A stretch of 64,000 nucleotides of DNA from Campylorhamphus procurvoides (GCA_013396655.1 WBMV01001018.1:1320778-1384777), one strand, 5' to 3'; counted from the stretch's first letter, positions 11,650 through 25,664 are shown. The notes: generated by a model not told the origin, from the sequence alone. A program made the numbers and translations.

Positions 11650-13140
11650 ATCAGCGTGACAAGGCTGATGCTGGAGGTGCCTGAAGAAACAGATCTTTTA
11701 TTTTCTCAGAGAGCTAGGTATAGACTGTGCCCTTAGCTCATGCATAAAACCCAAAATTAGCACAACTGATAGCTGCTAGTAACGTGAGCAATTAATGTGT
11801 ACAGTTTTCACTTTAGAGTAACAATTTTAAACACAGGATTACAGTGAATTTTTAACTGCGCTGCTGCTGAACAAAAAAGGATTACTTTTTACATGAGTCT
11901 GATCTGAATGCTTTGAATGAAGTTATAATCAAATAAAACCTTATTAAAATTTAGTTGCCCCATTAGCCACTCAATTACAATTCAGCAAGACCAAAAAATC
12001 ATTAAAAAAGCACACAAAAAAGAGTAGGAAATTGAACAACAGAGGGAGACAGGGACATGCAGAATCAGTACATATTCCAAAGACCAATCTGCAAACATGG
12101 AAAGGCTTTTGCTCTGGCTACAAAGGCCTCACTCAATATGTGGCTGTTGCAGTCTTTAAGCAAATCACTTAGTTGGAATCTCATCCCAGCCAGTTTCCCC
12201 GTGGCCTCAAAGTACATTGAACTCATCTCTTTGGCAGATGAATACCCCAGAACCCAAACGTGCCCTCCTGCCCCCTGCACCTGATGAGCACCCCCCTGTC
12301 TGGGCCATAAAGGGCAGGGCTGTGCTCTGTACCAGCGCAAACAGACCTTCCCACTGCAGTGCCCATGCCTTCCTAGGAAAGGATCATTAGTCCAGCTACT
12401 AAAATTTAAAAAAACCCAAACCACAACCAACCAACCCTTCTTGGAAAAGACAGAGATGAGAGCCCTGCCTGACCCTCCACCTCTCAGTCTGTCTGCACAG
12501 GTGACAAATGCTGCCTCCTCCCCGCCCCACACTCACCGAGGGGAAGGGAGGTTGCATCTATTTCGGTTATTAAGTGGATAATGACTCCATATGCTGTCCT
12601 GCAGCCAAGCAACAAATAAAAATCATAATGCACAGGCCAAATAACTTCCTTGGAATCTAGACACATTACTGTGCGTAATTCCCTTCTTAATGGTTATAAA
12701 CAGACCAGAGCAATATACAAAAATAACATTCCACACAGAAGCATGATTATAATCAACTACATATGACATTTCTGTGCCATTTGGGTTAACTTTCAACAGC
12801 ATTCTAACAGAGCTTGTAATTTTTCGGGTAATACCTTGCTTCAGTAATTTTATTTCAAAGTGGAAAACAACACCTAAGGTTAAAACTACTGATAGAGTTA
12901 TAGAAGCCACCCCAAATCAAAAAAACCTATTTTTTTTAATTTGCAGTAGAGACCCCTCCAAAAAGCCACAGGACTAGTGGTGACAACTTATTTCTTCTGT
13001 TCTGACTAGAAAAATAGAATGTAAACAATAATATTTTTATTGTTCAGACAAGTTACATTGAACTCCTGGGAGTCAGTGTGTAAAAGCATGCAAAACCCAT
13101 GACTGAAACAGAACCTTGGAGATCAAATCACATCTCAGTT
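11650..13140. other. Non-coding AT-rich sequence, possible conserved element at 11800-11990
   Basis: There is no supportable gene. The stretch 11800-11990 is repeat-free, AT-rich and dense in words such as TTAATGTG, AATTACAATTC and CATTAGCCACTCAATTA, the look of a distal enhancer. An A/C-rich tract lies at 12403-12440. The 155-codon minus-strand frame at 12065-12532 has no recognisable domain. Confidence 0.4.
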
Positions 13141-13149
13141 TGAGATTCA

Positions 13150-13300
13150 CTGCTGGATCTTGGGAAAGACAATTATCTTTGATGTGGTCAATTTTTTTCT
13201 GTTCATATAATGGTGGTAATGATACCTCAAAGGACCCATTTAAGGGTTTAATAACTAATGTTTACACAAAATTTTCAAGTAGCTAATTATGATTATTTAG
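13150..13300 (+). mobile_element. MIR-type SINE relic, 3' half
   Basis: The order of short blocks follows the MIR family from the CTTGGGCAAG box onward: ATCTTGGGAAAGACAATTA, a TTTTTTTCTGTTCATATAATGG block, GGTAATGATACCTC, AAGGGTTTAATAACTAATG and AAGTAGCTAATTATGATTATT. Divergence is high, as expected for an element dating from early amniotes. The copy has no coding capacity. Confidence 0.65.
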
Positions 13301-13309
13301 CTAAGTGTT

Positions 13310-14280
13310 AGCCTAATACATATGTAAGAAACCAATATTAATGTATTCCAAAGATGATTATGATCATAATTACTATTAATGCCACATGGAGAAGTGCAGT
13401 TGTTCCTTACCCACCAAGGAATGGTGTCTGTGTGACATTCTGGCCACCTGACAGGAACGGCATGGCACCTATGGAAAGCCATAACACATGGAAACTATGC
13501 TAGAAAAGGAAATATGCTGGCAAGCACAGTTCTGAAATGCCTTAAAAAGGCCTGATTTATGGGCAGAGCAGAGGTGGTGAGGTCAAGGAGGAAGCAGCAG
13601 GAGCCCCAGCACAGCCAGCCAAGAAGTGGCTGCAGCAGTCCTGAGATGGAAGAAGAAGAGGGAAGTAGCAGGAGTTGTGGAGAGAACAGGAGCACACAGA
13701 GATCTGGGGAAAGAGGGGTCATTGCCAGTTTTCTCAGCTTCACCCAGAAAATACTGGCAACAACTGCACTTGGTGCAGTCCTCCTCAAAATAGAGCAAGT
13801 CTTATTCCAGCAATATGAATACATTAGGGGAGCGAATAATTGAGAAGACTTTAGAAGGCTTCAGGAAAAGAAGAATCCTGTAAACAAGATTGAGCAACAA
13901 GTCTTTGAAAGAATCCTTTTGTTCCCAGCACAATGCTCCCAAAATCTGCTTCTTCAGAACACTATTCATTTAAGAAAAAATAGAAAAAGGAAGAGAGAGA
14001 TAAAGGGAAAGCCAGGAACCCATTTTAAGGCAAAAGCACTTTAAAATAATTTTCCTCAGATTTTTTTCTACCTCTGCCTAAGGGTACATTACCCACACCC
14101 CATAACACTGGAGGTTCTTGGGCTTTGCTCTTTGCATGGCTTTTACCCTAATTGAAGTAAAGTTCCTAACAGGGCCAGCACAAATTTGTAGTCAGCAAAA
14201 ATAAATTCCATTGACTGGCCTGCCAGTGAGTAAAGGACAAGAAACTCTATACAGTTTGTTCTGGTGCTCACGATGGCCAA
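13310..14280. other. Non-coding sequence
   Basis: The interval shows no gene. The stretch 13560-13830 is purine-rich and GC-richer, with short frames on both strands and no domain; it may be an unrecognised old repeat. The remainder is plain AT-rich DNA. Confidence 0.5.
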
Positions 14281-14285
14281 CATAA

Positions 14286-14308
14286 ATATATATATATATA
14301 TATATATA
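14286..14308 (+). repeat. (TA)n microsatellite
   Basis: An uninterrupted AT dinucleotide run of 23 bases. It produces the artefactual IYIYIY stretch in the overlapping 192-codon minus-strand frame, one reason to reject that frame. Confidence 0.95.
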
Positions 14309-14309
14309 C

Positions 14310-17300
14310 CTCTTTGGTGCAGTGTGCTGCTCTGGACACATGCAATCCCAGCTGCAGGGAACACTGAGGGTTCAGCTGCTGCTGGGAATGACATGGTCTC
14401 CGTTTCAACGTGGGCAAACCTGCCCCACTTCCCAAAGGAGTTCCCAGAAAAGCCCCCTCCGTGCCTTTGGCCAGCAGTACCTTGTGCAGAGGTGGGGCAG
14501 AGGAAGCTGCAGCCTGAGGCTGCTCCGTGCAGGGCAAGAGAGAACCAGGGGAAGAGCAGCAGGCCAGATGTGGGGCATGGTGAGCTGGGGAGAGACTTTG
14601 AGTGACCCTTCATTCTTAGGGGACTGACTGGCAGGGGGATACTGGGATCAGCTTTGGACTGATTACTCACGGGAGCTCCACGGCAGAACAAGCTTCCACA
14701 TGCTAAGGATTTCCCTAACAAACAAAAGGGACTGCTATTTGCATATCAAGCAAAGGCACAGGTTTCATTTTATTGAGCAATGTAGGACAAACCCCCTGGT
14801 AACACCTACACTTGCTCCTATAGTGGACTTTCAGTACAGCCCTGAGGCTGTAACGATTATTGTCACCTTTACTAAAGATTATTGCCAATCTCCCTCTGAC
14901 CAGAAAAGGCAAGGCTCATGTTTCAGCTTGTCACATTCTACTACACCTAAGAACATCAACACTTTAAACGCATCATCTATTCAGAGTATTTTATGACTCC
15001 TAAAGAATAGACACAGTAACAACAGTAAAGAGGAAGAAGGAAATCCTATTGTCTGTAATGACCACTGGCTTTAGAAATCAAACATTAGCAGGGATACATT
15101 TTTCCTCTGTCCCTGAGCAAATCTACTTCTGTCAGGCCTTCCTTGAAATACTGGCAGCTGGGTACATGCAAACCTGTGTGAATAGTAAAGGCCTGGAATG
15201 TCTATAAGTTTCATAAACAAAAAAAGTTTCACCACACCCCTACAAGCTCCACCACAGTCCATGGGTCTCTAGCAACATACAGTAGTCCAGAATGTGATGT
15301 TTAAGGTTTTAATTTTTCTTTCTCTGATCCTAGCACCATTTATCTCACAGTAATCAAGGCTTTACTAGAACAAACTTGTTTCTAAACTCTCCCCCAAACC
15401 CCTAGAACAGTTCCTGCAGCCTATTATAGCATATTTGTCAAAGCAAAAATTAAACAAGTAGCTTTAAAAAAAACAAAACCCCAAACCCATCATTCTAATT
15501 AACATGTATGTATTTTGGCTGCAGCCAGTAGTAAGAAATACAATGTAAGGTAAAACAAACTACAATGAAACATATTCATGGAATTCAACATATTAAATTT
15601 AAGTGAATGATTTCCAGACTCTATGTCCCTGTATGTGCTCCATGCTCAAATTCTGTCTCTGAAAATACCCCAGTGACACCGAAGCCCACAGAATTCCTCC
15701 TGGGGGAACTGAGAGCTTTCTGTTAATAACTGATGAAATACAGTGACTTATTGCAATGCTTTTATACAATGAACCTAAATCCACACTATGCCATGAATGA
15801 GCCACGCCAGATGCACCCTGAAGGGCTGTCGTGGAGTGGCTGACACCTTTCTCCCCAGAGGTGGAATCCATCACATCCTCAGAACTTCCAGTCTCCCCCA
15901 TCTGCAGAGCTGTGAGTATTCCCAGGGCAAAATATCTCCTGTTCACACAGGCTTTGTATGTACCATGAGACCGACAAAAGCCAAACAAAACCCCATGTTT
16001 CAAGCACGCATAAAACAAAACCTGAAAATAGAAGAAATGTATACAAATAAATTCTGAAAGAAAGAGTTTAGAGAGCTTTACCACTGGCCTTCCAGTGTGT
16101 CTATTAGAAAATCCAGGGCAGCAAGCAGTCATTCAGGTCTCACTGATTCAGAGGTAGCAGCCCCATGAACTTTAATGAGGCCGGAAGTTCATTATGAATT
16201 TAATCTGGAAAAATTGCAGTACTATTCTTGCAGGATAGGGCAGGGCACACTGCTACAGGCCTGAAAAGGGGCACATAAAAGCATACCCAGTATGTCACCA
16301 AGATACACAAGCTGTATTTTGATGGAATGAGAAGCCAGCACAATGCAGAGCTATATATTGCATTGAAGGCTTTTTTGTTTTGGTCATTATTAGGAACTAT
16401 TATTACAGGTTTTTATTAAAATTATACATAATTGTAATTGCTAATGTGTTATTATATCCTCTTCTGTGTGAGAAGTAATGAATAGCCTAAATTAAGCAAA
16501 GAAATAAACCTGTAGGTGAATGCAGGCTTGTTCCCACTGTGATTTATTGCAGGATGTACTTAATCATCCTATGGACTGCTCTAAGAAAAAAAGGCAGACA
16601 AAACCCATTTTCTAAGATTTTTACCAAAACTGACATTAGAAGTTTGGATTTTTGTTTGAAACACAAAATAGAAAGGCCTCGAACAGGTTGGAAAGTAGAG
16701 AGTTCTCCTTTATTTGTTTAAATTTCCCAAAGTAATCATTTAAGCCCGTATATCTTGCAGCAGCTCACAGGTAATGCAGAGCTGGGGAAGTGCAGCAGAG
16801 GTGCAGCTCACTCAACCATATGCTGCTTTCCTTAAGTAACCCATTATACCAAAAAAATAAATATCTTGTGACAGATTGTTTTGACAGCTAAAAAAAGATT
16901 TAAATTTTTTGAATGCATTTGACTGAAAGGCAAAAATGTTAGATAGATGTTAATTTAACAGATGTCTAGTTTTGCATCATCAGTCTGAAACAGGCAATTT
17001 CTAGCAAGTCTCCTTGCTGTATCACAACATGAAATCCTATGAATTCCATACGGATATGCCTTTCACAAACTTCAAATGAGCCATTCTCATTCAAAGAGAA
17101 GGAAAATTGTTGTGAGAAGATGGTACCACCTGGTTGTACTTCTGATCAAGCAAGTAAACACATCCAGGGATAATAAAACCGATACACTATCATTCACATT
17201 ACAGGCTGGGATAAGGGAACATTGTTTGAAACTGTACGTTAAGAGCATTAATTTACATGAGAGAAATAAATAAGATGGTCTCCTAAAACCCAAACAGACT

Positions 17301-17505
17301 CCTGAAAATCTAATTATCCTATGGGTAAATATGGACCTAGATTTCCTTTATTTTGTCTGGCACTTTGTAAATAAAAATCTTTACATGTTGAGTGTAGTAT
17401 CATACTCCATAACCACTTCTGGTTTTGTATTGGTTGTAGAAGACACTGAAATGTGGATCTCAAAAGCAGCAAAACCTGTTCTGTGTGTTCCTATATCGAA
17501 TGTGC
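14310..17505. other. Non-coding sequence
   Basis: There is no supportable gene. The longest frame, 177 codons on the minus strand at 15599-16132, matches no family and has no flanking splice or promoter signal I can defend. The stretch 16340-16480 is AT-rich and repeat-free with TAATTGTAATTGCTAATG-type words. An A/C-rich run sits at 15463-15488. Confidence 0.5.
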
Positions 17506-17509
17506 ACAC

Positions 17510-17570
17510 AGAATTATTGTTCCCACTTTGCCAAAGAGGGACCAGAAAATAAAGAGATTAAGTCACAGAT
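17510..17570 (-). mobile_element. MIR-type SINE core fragment
   Basis: The plus strand reads as a worn reverse complement of the MIR core: ATTGTTCCCACTTTGCCAAA, GAGGGACCAG, then AAAGAGATTAAGTCACAG, corresponding to the family blocks CCCATTTTACAGATGAGG and GAGGTTAAGT. The fragment is short and divergent. Confidence 0.4.
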
Positions 17571-17669
17571 TGAGAATATTACTACTGATTTAGAAATTAT
17601 CCGAACATCCAACTGACAAGCTTGGAATTCTGTTGCTGAAATATAATTTGTGTTTGCTAATGCCACCTG

Positions 17670-17755
17670 ATCTCTAAATAATGAGGATCAGAGATATTTA
17701 CCTACTTAATAGGAATATTATGAGACAAATCTAATTCATGAAAGGGTACTTAAAA
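17670..17755 (+). mobile_element. MIR-type SINE 3'-tail fragment
   Basis: The blocks AAATAATGAGGAT, TTTACCTACTTAATAGG, AATATTATGAG, TCTAATTCATG and GGGTACTTA follow, in order, the MIR tail AAATGGGGAT, CCTACCTCATAGG, TTGTTGTGAG, TTAATACATG and GCGCTTA. It lies 100 bases from an opposite-strand MIR core fragment. Confidence 0.6.
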
Positions 17756-17759
17756 TTAC

Positions 17760-20700
17760 ACTCCCTGCTTTATACACTTATACAAATTGCATTAACCTAT
17801 TCTAGTTGTGATCTACATTTTGTGGCAAGCCAATGCATTTGAGAAATTGAATCCAGACTGCAAGTCTGCGGTTTTGAAAATGGCAAATACACTTCCCCAG
17901 GGGCAATATTCATCTGCTTCAGCTTCCTCATCAACTTTATCATCTTTAATAAGTAGACACCTGTCATTTCATGACCCTGACTCAGTTTTAACACTTTTTC
18001 AAAGAAGAATTTGGGTTGAATCATTTCAGTGTTTTGTTAATTTGTAGCATGTCCCATTTTCTGCCCAAGAAATAACACGACAACACATAATTTCTACAAG
18101 CTGAATAATATTAATGATAACTCATTGAATTCTGAAAAACAAAATTAAATAGTTTACTTCTAGGATTAATATACATAGACTAGAAAAAGTCTGAGTGCAT
18201 TCAGGTTAATCAAAACTATTTTTCTCAAGAACCAAAACTCCAGAGTTGAGTTAAGGAAAGAAGTTTCTTTCCCTGGTGAGGTCACACCCTGCACTGACTT
18301 AAAAAAGGTTTTGCAATTTATGAAAATGCCTTTACAGAGTCACTTTTTGTAATGGAGAAAGGTTAAACCCATGAGGTTTACATAATCTAAATGTAGGAAA
18401 TACAGTAAATAACCCAAAAGAATGGGTTTGCCTATGTGTCTTAACTATGTCACTGCATGAAGCACAAAACATATTTTTAGTATATCTTTACAATAGAAAG
18501 GCAAAGAATTAAATAAAATGAGATGAAGTTTTTCCACAAGCAGTAAATCACCATGGGATATCAAGAATCTGCTTGTGATTCATATTTACTCTCTGGTCAC
18601 TGTTGCTTTATATACACATCTTTGATTTTTGACCTTGCTAATTAGGCTGTGTGGAAATACCATCAAATGTTTGAGGCAGATGTTAAACACCTGTGAAATC
18701 TGCCATAAATTGATGTTTACAAGCTTGATTCCATCTGCTTGACTGAACAGAAATCTTACAAATACTGGAAAACATTCCTAACGAAGGTATGCTTTATTAT
18801 TATTTGGGGTTTGACTGGTGTAACAACTCAACAACACGGACTATTTTCATTTTGCTTATTATTCTGCTACATAAAATCAATACGGCCCAATAAAGCTGTA
18901 TATGTAGCACACCTTGGGATGAGAAAAAAAATAAATAAAAATTTGGTTTCAATGAAACCAACCCCCCCTTGCTGTGGAGTGAGCCAAACTAAAAGCTGCC
19001 ATACAGGAGGGGATCCACTGAGGACACTTTTGGAGATCCTCTGCCAGCAGTGTCTCAGTGTCCCTGGTACCCAGGGGGGCTGCTCGTGCATTGTCACTGA
19101 CATGGCATCACTTGGCAGAGGAGCAGCAGCAAAGCCTTTGGTGCCGAGGACACTCCAGTTAACAGAGAGATGAGCTCAGTCTTGGAGCAAAGGAGGAAGT
19201 CCTAGAGCATTCCTGCTCTCAGCTCCTTCTTCTTGCACCTCTGTTTTAATACAGACAGTCTCAAAAAAGGTGACGTGACAAAATTCTTGTCCTGACAAAC
19301 ATGCCCTGCCCTGACAAATTTGAGGAATTCAAGAGAAATGAAAGACTTTCCCCATGTTTAAAGAAACACAAAAATAAACCCCATGGCCTGACAAAAAGAA
19401 TACTCTTCTCCCCTCCCGTGTTGAATATTTCTGTACATCTACTAAATGTAAACTAAATACATATTTAAAAAATCATTATGAATGCATTATGTATTCTGTC
19501 TATTCCTGACCAACTACAGCCTTAAAAACAAGGAAAAAAATCATAAATGAAGATGACTCACCTAAACCCAGCAGTTTATATTTGTATTTGGGTTTTAGCA
19601 AGGTTTAGAAACTCTTCCTGCTGCTAATACAGTAGTGAGGGCAAGTGACTGGAGCAGCAAAGTGGAGTTAGGAAAAGAAAGCTGTACTCTCGAATTTGCT
19701 TCAAGTGCTTTGCCTGCCTGCCCTTGGGTGCTCTGCTCTGTGGCTGGAGCTGGGGGCAGGACCAACTCCTGCACAAACACCTGGCACTGCAGAGCTGAGC
19801 ATCCTGACTGGAAACAGGAGCTCACAGTAGAAAACACTCCATCTCTGGGAAACTGCCATTATGCAAACTGTTTGTGCAGTTTTTGATGATGAGAAAGATG
19901 TGCTGATATGCCCCCTTAAGTTCCAAGGAACATCAACAGACCATACCAGTGTAAATCAGTCCATTTCCAATAATGCTGTTAAGCCACGCATGGAAACTTC
20001 TATAAAACAGTCATTTTTTCATTTGCACAGATTCAGTGCACAGAAATACCATCTCCTTCAGTTGCCAGAGGTCTCTTTCTAAACTTTTTTTCCCACCACG
20101 TTTTTATTAAGTCCTCACACAATCTTTACAATCTAAGCATGGTTTTTCACACTTAATTTTCATTCACATATTTAACAATTTCAGCTGTACTCAGTGACCT
20201 GCAGCTTAGGAATTCACAGTGGTTTTAAAAAGAGGCTAAGGCAGAAAGCAACAAAAGATAAAAAACCCAGTCATTAAGAGCTCGCTGAAATTGAGTCTGG
20301 GGAAGAAATACTTTGCTCGGCCATATAATGGGTAAGATTTTTAAAAAGCTGACACGATGCAACAGCTGAGAGTCCCTTGTCCTGTGCTGGTGGTTTTATT
20401 AATAGACCTGGGACAGAGGTGTGAACCCCATGCAGATGTGGCTGCCTAAACAGGAAAAAAAATTAAGTACATGCAGCCTTTATGCTCTTTATTTACATCT
20501 GTTTTCCATTCAGCTCCTTCAAGGAAATAGACTATTCAATCTCTCTAATATTTAGGAACCAGATTCTGGAGAGTGTGACAACTTGCTATTGTGCAGATAT
20601 TGCATCATTAGGAGGAAACATTCTGCTGAGGACAGTTGAAACTTCAGGACAAGCCATTTCCACTGAAATGGAAATCAATTTAGTGGAGATCACAGATGAA

Positions 20701-23700
20701 TTGCTTTTCCTCCATCTAAAAGCTACAGTTCAAACACACATTATCTTTAAAATTAAACTGATAGTAAACAGCTATTGTAAAATGTTTATGAATATGAATT
20801 AGAAGGCACCCAGATTCGAGAGGCAGACATTTCATTTTCAGGAAGCTGAGCAAACAGGGTTGTGTTCCCAAATTCAGCAGAATCAAAGAAGACTAATTCT
20901 TCAGTCCTCCAGCAATTTTCAATATTTTCTTGCATATTTAAACAGTACCCAACTATTTTATCATTAGTACTATTTTCATACAGTCTGGCTAGTTTCAAAA
21001 TCAGGCTCCTGCTTATATTACTTTAGAGAGAACTTTCAAGTGTTGCTGAAATCAGGAATGAAAAGCAGACGTGGAAAATAGCTGGTTTTATTTCCTCCCT
21101 CACATTTGTATTTTGATGCTGGCAGAAGCACAACACTCTATACCAAGCAGTACCTCTGTTTCTGGCTAAAATGAATTTATCTGCTCTGTGACCAAATTAC
21201 TACTTAGACACATTCTATTCTTATAGAATTTACATCTCTCAGAAAAGAAAAATGCAAAATAAACCCCATGTAACTTTAAAATTAATATTCATAATGAGAA
21301 ACTTATCACCATGACATCCTTGAACTGTAAAACTTCAACAAGGTAGAATTCCAAAAGCATTCTGATTATTCCATGCTTAGCTGTATTGTGTGTTCAGCTC
21401 ATTTGGGGTTTTTATAGTTATCTGTTTTGTAAAGAGGAACATTACAGATAGTCTTTCCCCTGCAAAGTAAAACCAAATCAAATTAATATTATATTCTCTT
21501 CTGTCTAGTGAATTTACCAGCACCTGCAGAAGTTTCAAAACACCTGCATTTTAATTCTTCTGGATCTTGCCTCACTCTTCATCAATGCAGTCACTTTACC
21601 ACCCCCAATTATTGGAGCTTAATTTTGCTTTTTATTTTAATTCACGCAGTTCAGAGAAAAATAAAAGTTAAAGTTACTGTACCTTAACAAATGTACCTAA
21701 AGTGGCACTATTTTTGCATGCATGAAAGCTCAAAGCCTCAACAACTCCCATGAGCGATTACTCTTCTAACACTAATTAGATATTTGCTAATTAGTGTCTG
21801 ATGTGTGAAATGAAAAACATTTTGAAGCTGAAATGGATAGGGTCTATAAAGATAGCAGCGCTATCCCAATTCCCTTTTTTCTGTTATCATATTTCATAAA
21901 TATTAATAAGATCACATGATACTACCCTTCTATAAAATTATCTTTCTCAAAGAAGTCTATTGTTTGGTATAATAGGGCTGTGTCAATATTTTGCATTTGC
22001 TGTAAAGCACTCAATGGAGGGAAGTGTTTTCTCTCAATGTTAAAGAGATGTCACATTTTGTGCATCATCTTTATGCTGCAGGAACTGGCCCCTTTTTTAA
22101 TAGTTTATCTGTATTCCACTGAAACTAAGAATGTAAACCAGTATGGAATAATCCTTTACAGTTGTGAATAATCTTTCTCATTTCAAATGTATCCCGAATG
22201 AAATATAAATGATGACATGGTTTTTTTGCTGAAGCAGGTGCTGAGAACATCAAATTATTGTCTGTGATGGTTGTTTTCAGGAAAGGTTTTGGAATGTTAA
22301 AACACTTAAAATGTAACAGTGTCCTCGGTACATTCATACTAGAGGTCTTGGAACAATATCTACCTGTGATCATGCACAGAAAATTCTTCCAGATTGCCAG
22401 GGAGAGTTACCAGTGTCTTTTAGATATGTAAAACTATTATTTATCAAATATAAAGTTCCAAGAAAAAACTTCAAAGGAAAAAAAAATTATTAAGTGCATA
22501 GGTAAATAATTCCAGATGAGGAAGTTAATTCCCAAGAGGAATACTGAAATGCTGGTTTATTGTACCTGCTCACCTCTAAATACTGGTCATATCAGAAATG
22601 ATATCACAGGATTGAAACCAACATTTTAAATGGTAGCTAAGCCTGAATTGACAAGGGTGACATTGAAACAAAATAATGACTAGATTGTCACTTTCCTCAG
22701 GGTGACATTTTGTGATTATAATAATACCGATCAAGATGATTAAAACGACAATAAAAGGCAAGATCTAAGAAGAAGAATAAAACAGACACAGGCACAATAA
22801 TACACGGCAAGTGAAGCTACAATTTTGCATTTCACTTTTTTCAATGGAATTTCTTCATTTCAGCTCAAAGTTAGGCAGCTCATCAGTCCCAAAGGTGTTT
22901 CTGAAATAGAAACCCCCTTTCCTACCCATACACTGTGCTTGTCATTTTTCACATATTCAATGAAAGAGTAAATTTTCCAATACCTATTTATCCTGAGACA
23001 GTAATTTACACTTCATATTAGTTCGATACCTTTACCTAACTTAAAATAATTAAAGCACTGCAATATTACTCGCACTGATATTCAGGGGCAAATTCCAATT
23101 TCACTTACATTTGTTTGCCTGTTGATGTGAACCCATTAACTACAACAGCTATGCCCTCCATCCTTAATTACTGCTGCCTCCTTTACAAACATTAGGGGGT
23201 ATCTTCTAGAACATACTGACACAATTTGCCTTTTATAACCCTGAAGATCCCCGTGGTAACAGACAGTGATTGGGATACAGAAGAAAACAACACAGTTCTG
23301 ATAAAACCTGCATCCAGGTGGTCCCTGGGGGTGGACAGAAGGCTGAGATGGACAGTGACTGCTTTGGCAGCACCCACCAAAGGCAATGCCACCGCAAAGA
23401 GCACCCAGAGCCCCCCTTGGATCATCAGGGCCCATTAGTTACTGCTCTTGTAGCAGTCAGAGCTTGTTTGGCTGGGCAACACAGGCTTTGCTCTCTCAGC
23501 TGCCAATTAACATGAGCTGAAGTGCTTGTAAATAATTAAACTTTACATTTCTGAGTTCTGTACATATTACTCTGGTCGTGCTCTGCTGATACTGTGAAGT
23601 AAAAAAAGTCACAACATGCTTGTTTCTTTGATCTGTAAAATAAATGACTGGTTAGAGCCAAACGTCTCACAAACACAGAATTTACAGTGCAGCTACCAGG

Positions 23701-25660
23701 AAGAAAAAAGGCAAGAAAGTTTAGCTACTGGGACAGATGTATAAATTGTTAGAAAATCAAGCCTGGCAGTCACTCAGCCTGAACAAGCTGCTGTGTTCAG
23801 GGAAGTACAACTGCCCTGAGCACAGCTATAATCCAGTTTCTCAGTGCTCTGCATGCAGTGAGGATCCTTCCCAAACACAGACACTGATTCTGGCTCAAAC
23901 ACATCACTCTTGGAAATGAGACTACTCACTGGGTGTTTTGGAGTAGCACAAAATGACTGGCAAAGTCCGTGCTAGAATATTTTTGGTGGAAGTTTTGCCC
24001 ATACTTTGGGAATTCCTGGAGGTCACTCAGCTGCCCTGGGGAGAAGTCAAGTCAGGCACAACCTGGGGTAAGCACAGGGTGCTGTTCTTGTAGGCATCAC
24101 GATGGCCCTAAAAAGGTGGCTCCTGTGCCCATTGCTAACGTGGCCCTGCTGTCCCATCAGTGCTGGCCTGCAGCATTCCTGAGAAACTGTTTCAACGGGG
24201 ATGATCAAGGGATAAATCAGATTTTCCTTCAAGCTACGTTTACTAATGTAGAAATAGGAGAAGCCTTGGAAGGGCAGGAATGTATCTGTTTTCAGAGGAG
24301 ATGTAGTTCAAGCAACAAGCCCCTTTTCTTTAATAGGTAACTTCAAAGAAAACCTACACCATTCATGTGTAGAATACTAATAATCTGTACCTTTGCATTC
24401 TTCTGTTTTACATCAGTCTTACAACCTGTTAGGGATATTTCATTAATATATTAAAAATATTTCATATTCAGTATCTAATTCTTTTAATTTCAGCTGCTTT
24501 CTTGACACTTTTACAGCACAAATATATGGAATTGTAGTGTAGGGCTAACCAACCTCACTGTATGGCTTAAAAAAAATCCACTAATTAAAATGAATCTTTT
24601 ATAAGACTGGTTGTATGAGCCATCATCCCCATGCTTAAGAAAAAGCTTGTCTAGTAACTCAGCAGCTCCCCACTTCCTGTGCTATTTCTGCCATTTCCTT
24701 GCAAAATACTAAATTAACTGAGTCTCTAGAAAGGAAAATGTCTTACACTTCACTTATTTATCAGGGAAGTTGTTCCTAAAGATCATGGAGAAAATCACAG
24801 CAGGAAAAAATGCCTCGCTTAAAATATAAACAAATTTTAAAAGTGTTTCTGTTATTACTAAACATTTCTTCATTTAAATGTCTAGAGAAAGAGTAATAGC
24901 TTAAGTTTTAAGATAATGAAACTCACTTTCCATGAAAATGAAATGGCATTATATTGTGTAACAAATGATTGTTTCTGCATTTTCTCTCACTAACCAGAAT
25001 TTGACATTCATTGGCAAAGTTTAATTATTGAACTTTTTATCTAAATAAAAAATGGAGAAGAATTTGTCAGAAGACTGATTTTATACAGCTGTCAAAGAAT
25101 AACAGTAGGTATTAAAAGTATTTAATAGCCTTGGATTCACATAGCTGCAGATCTTTCTATACCTTGGTGAAAAGCCTGAAAACCCAATTGCATTTGCATG
25201 CTCTCCTAATGTTTCCTGGCACATGGAACCTGCTATTTTTTATAAAATGAATTTTGGTCTTTCACACAACCATTGTACGTTGGAACCGTTCAAGTTTCTA
25301 CGTTCTAATTTTTTTTTTCAAATATTTCCAAGTGCATGAGCTTTTATTCTGAGAACGAGTCTTGCATGACTGAAACTTAATGAGCTGAACATTCTGCTTT
25401 AATGTTCTTCCTAGTGGATCAAATAGAGAATGTGTTAAAGAACAAACAAACAAACACAAAAAATCACAAAGTTTGTGCTCAGGAAATTAAGCAAATATCT
25501 GTTATGGCTACAGCTGTTTCTGAGCCTGATCTCACAGAGTTTAACTCTGTGGAGCTGTGAGACTGTTCTAGCCTGTCCTACTCATGTGGGTGTTTCATGA
25601 AGGATCAGGGGTAGGAACTGTTCTGGAGAAAAACGGAACTGAATAAAAATCACAGACATT
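17760..25660. other. Gene-free AT-rich DNA
   Basis: I see no supportable gene in this long interval. GC-richer patches at 18960-19180, 19690-19800, 23290-23440 and 24010-24180 have short frames in several phases without domains. The stretch 21600-21860 is repeat-free and rich in homeodomain cores, including the inverted repeat annotated separately. An A-rich run of AAAC words lies at 25440-25465. Confidence 0.55.
21769..21797. promoter_or_regulatory. Inverted repeat of two TAATTA homeodomain cores
   Basis: Two perfect 11-base arms, ACACTAATTAG and CTAATTAGTGT, flank a 7-base spacer. Each arm contains a CTAATTAG core, a high-affinity homeodomain (LIM, Paired or Antennapedia class) word. The symmetry would fit cooperative binding, or a short hairpin. 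Function is inferred from the motif only. Confidence 0.45.
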
Positions 25661-25664
25661 CACA

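Noticed and set aside
14143..14721. 192-codon minus-strand reading frame
   Set aside because: It runs through the TA microsatellite (IYIYIY), overlaps plus-strand frames of about 100 codons and matches no family.
15599..16132. 177-codon minus-strand reading frame
   Set aside because: No recognisable domain, splice context or promoter; the length is possible by chance in 64 kb of mixed composition.
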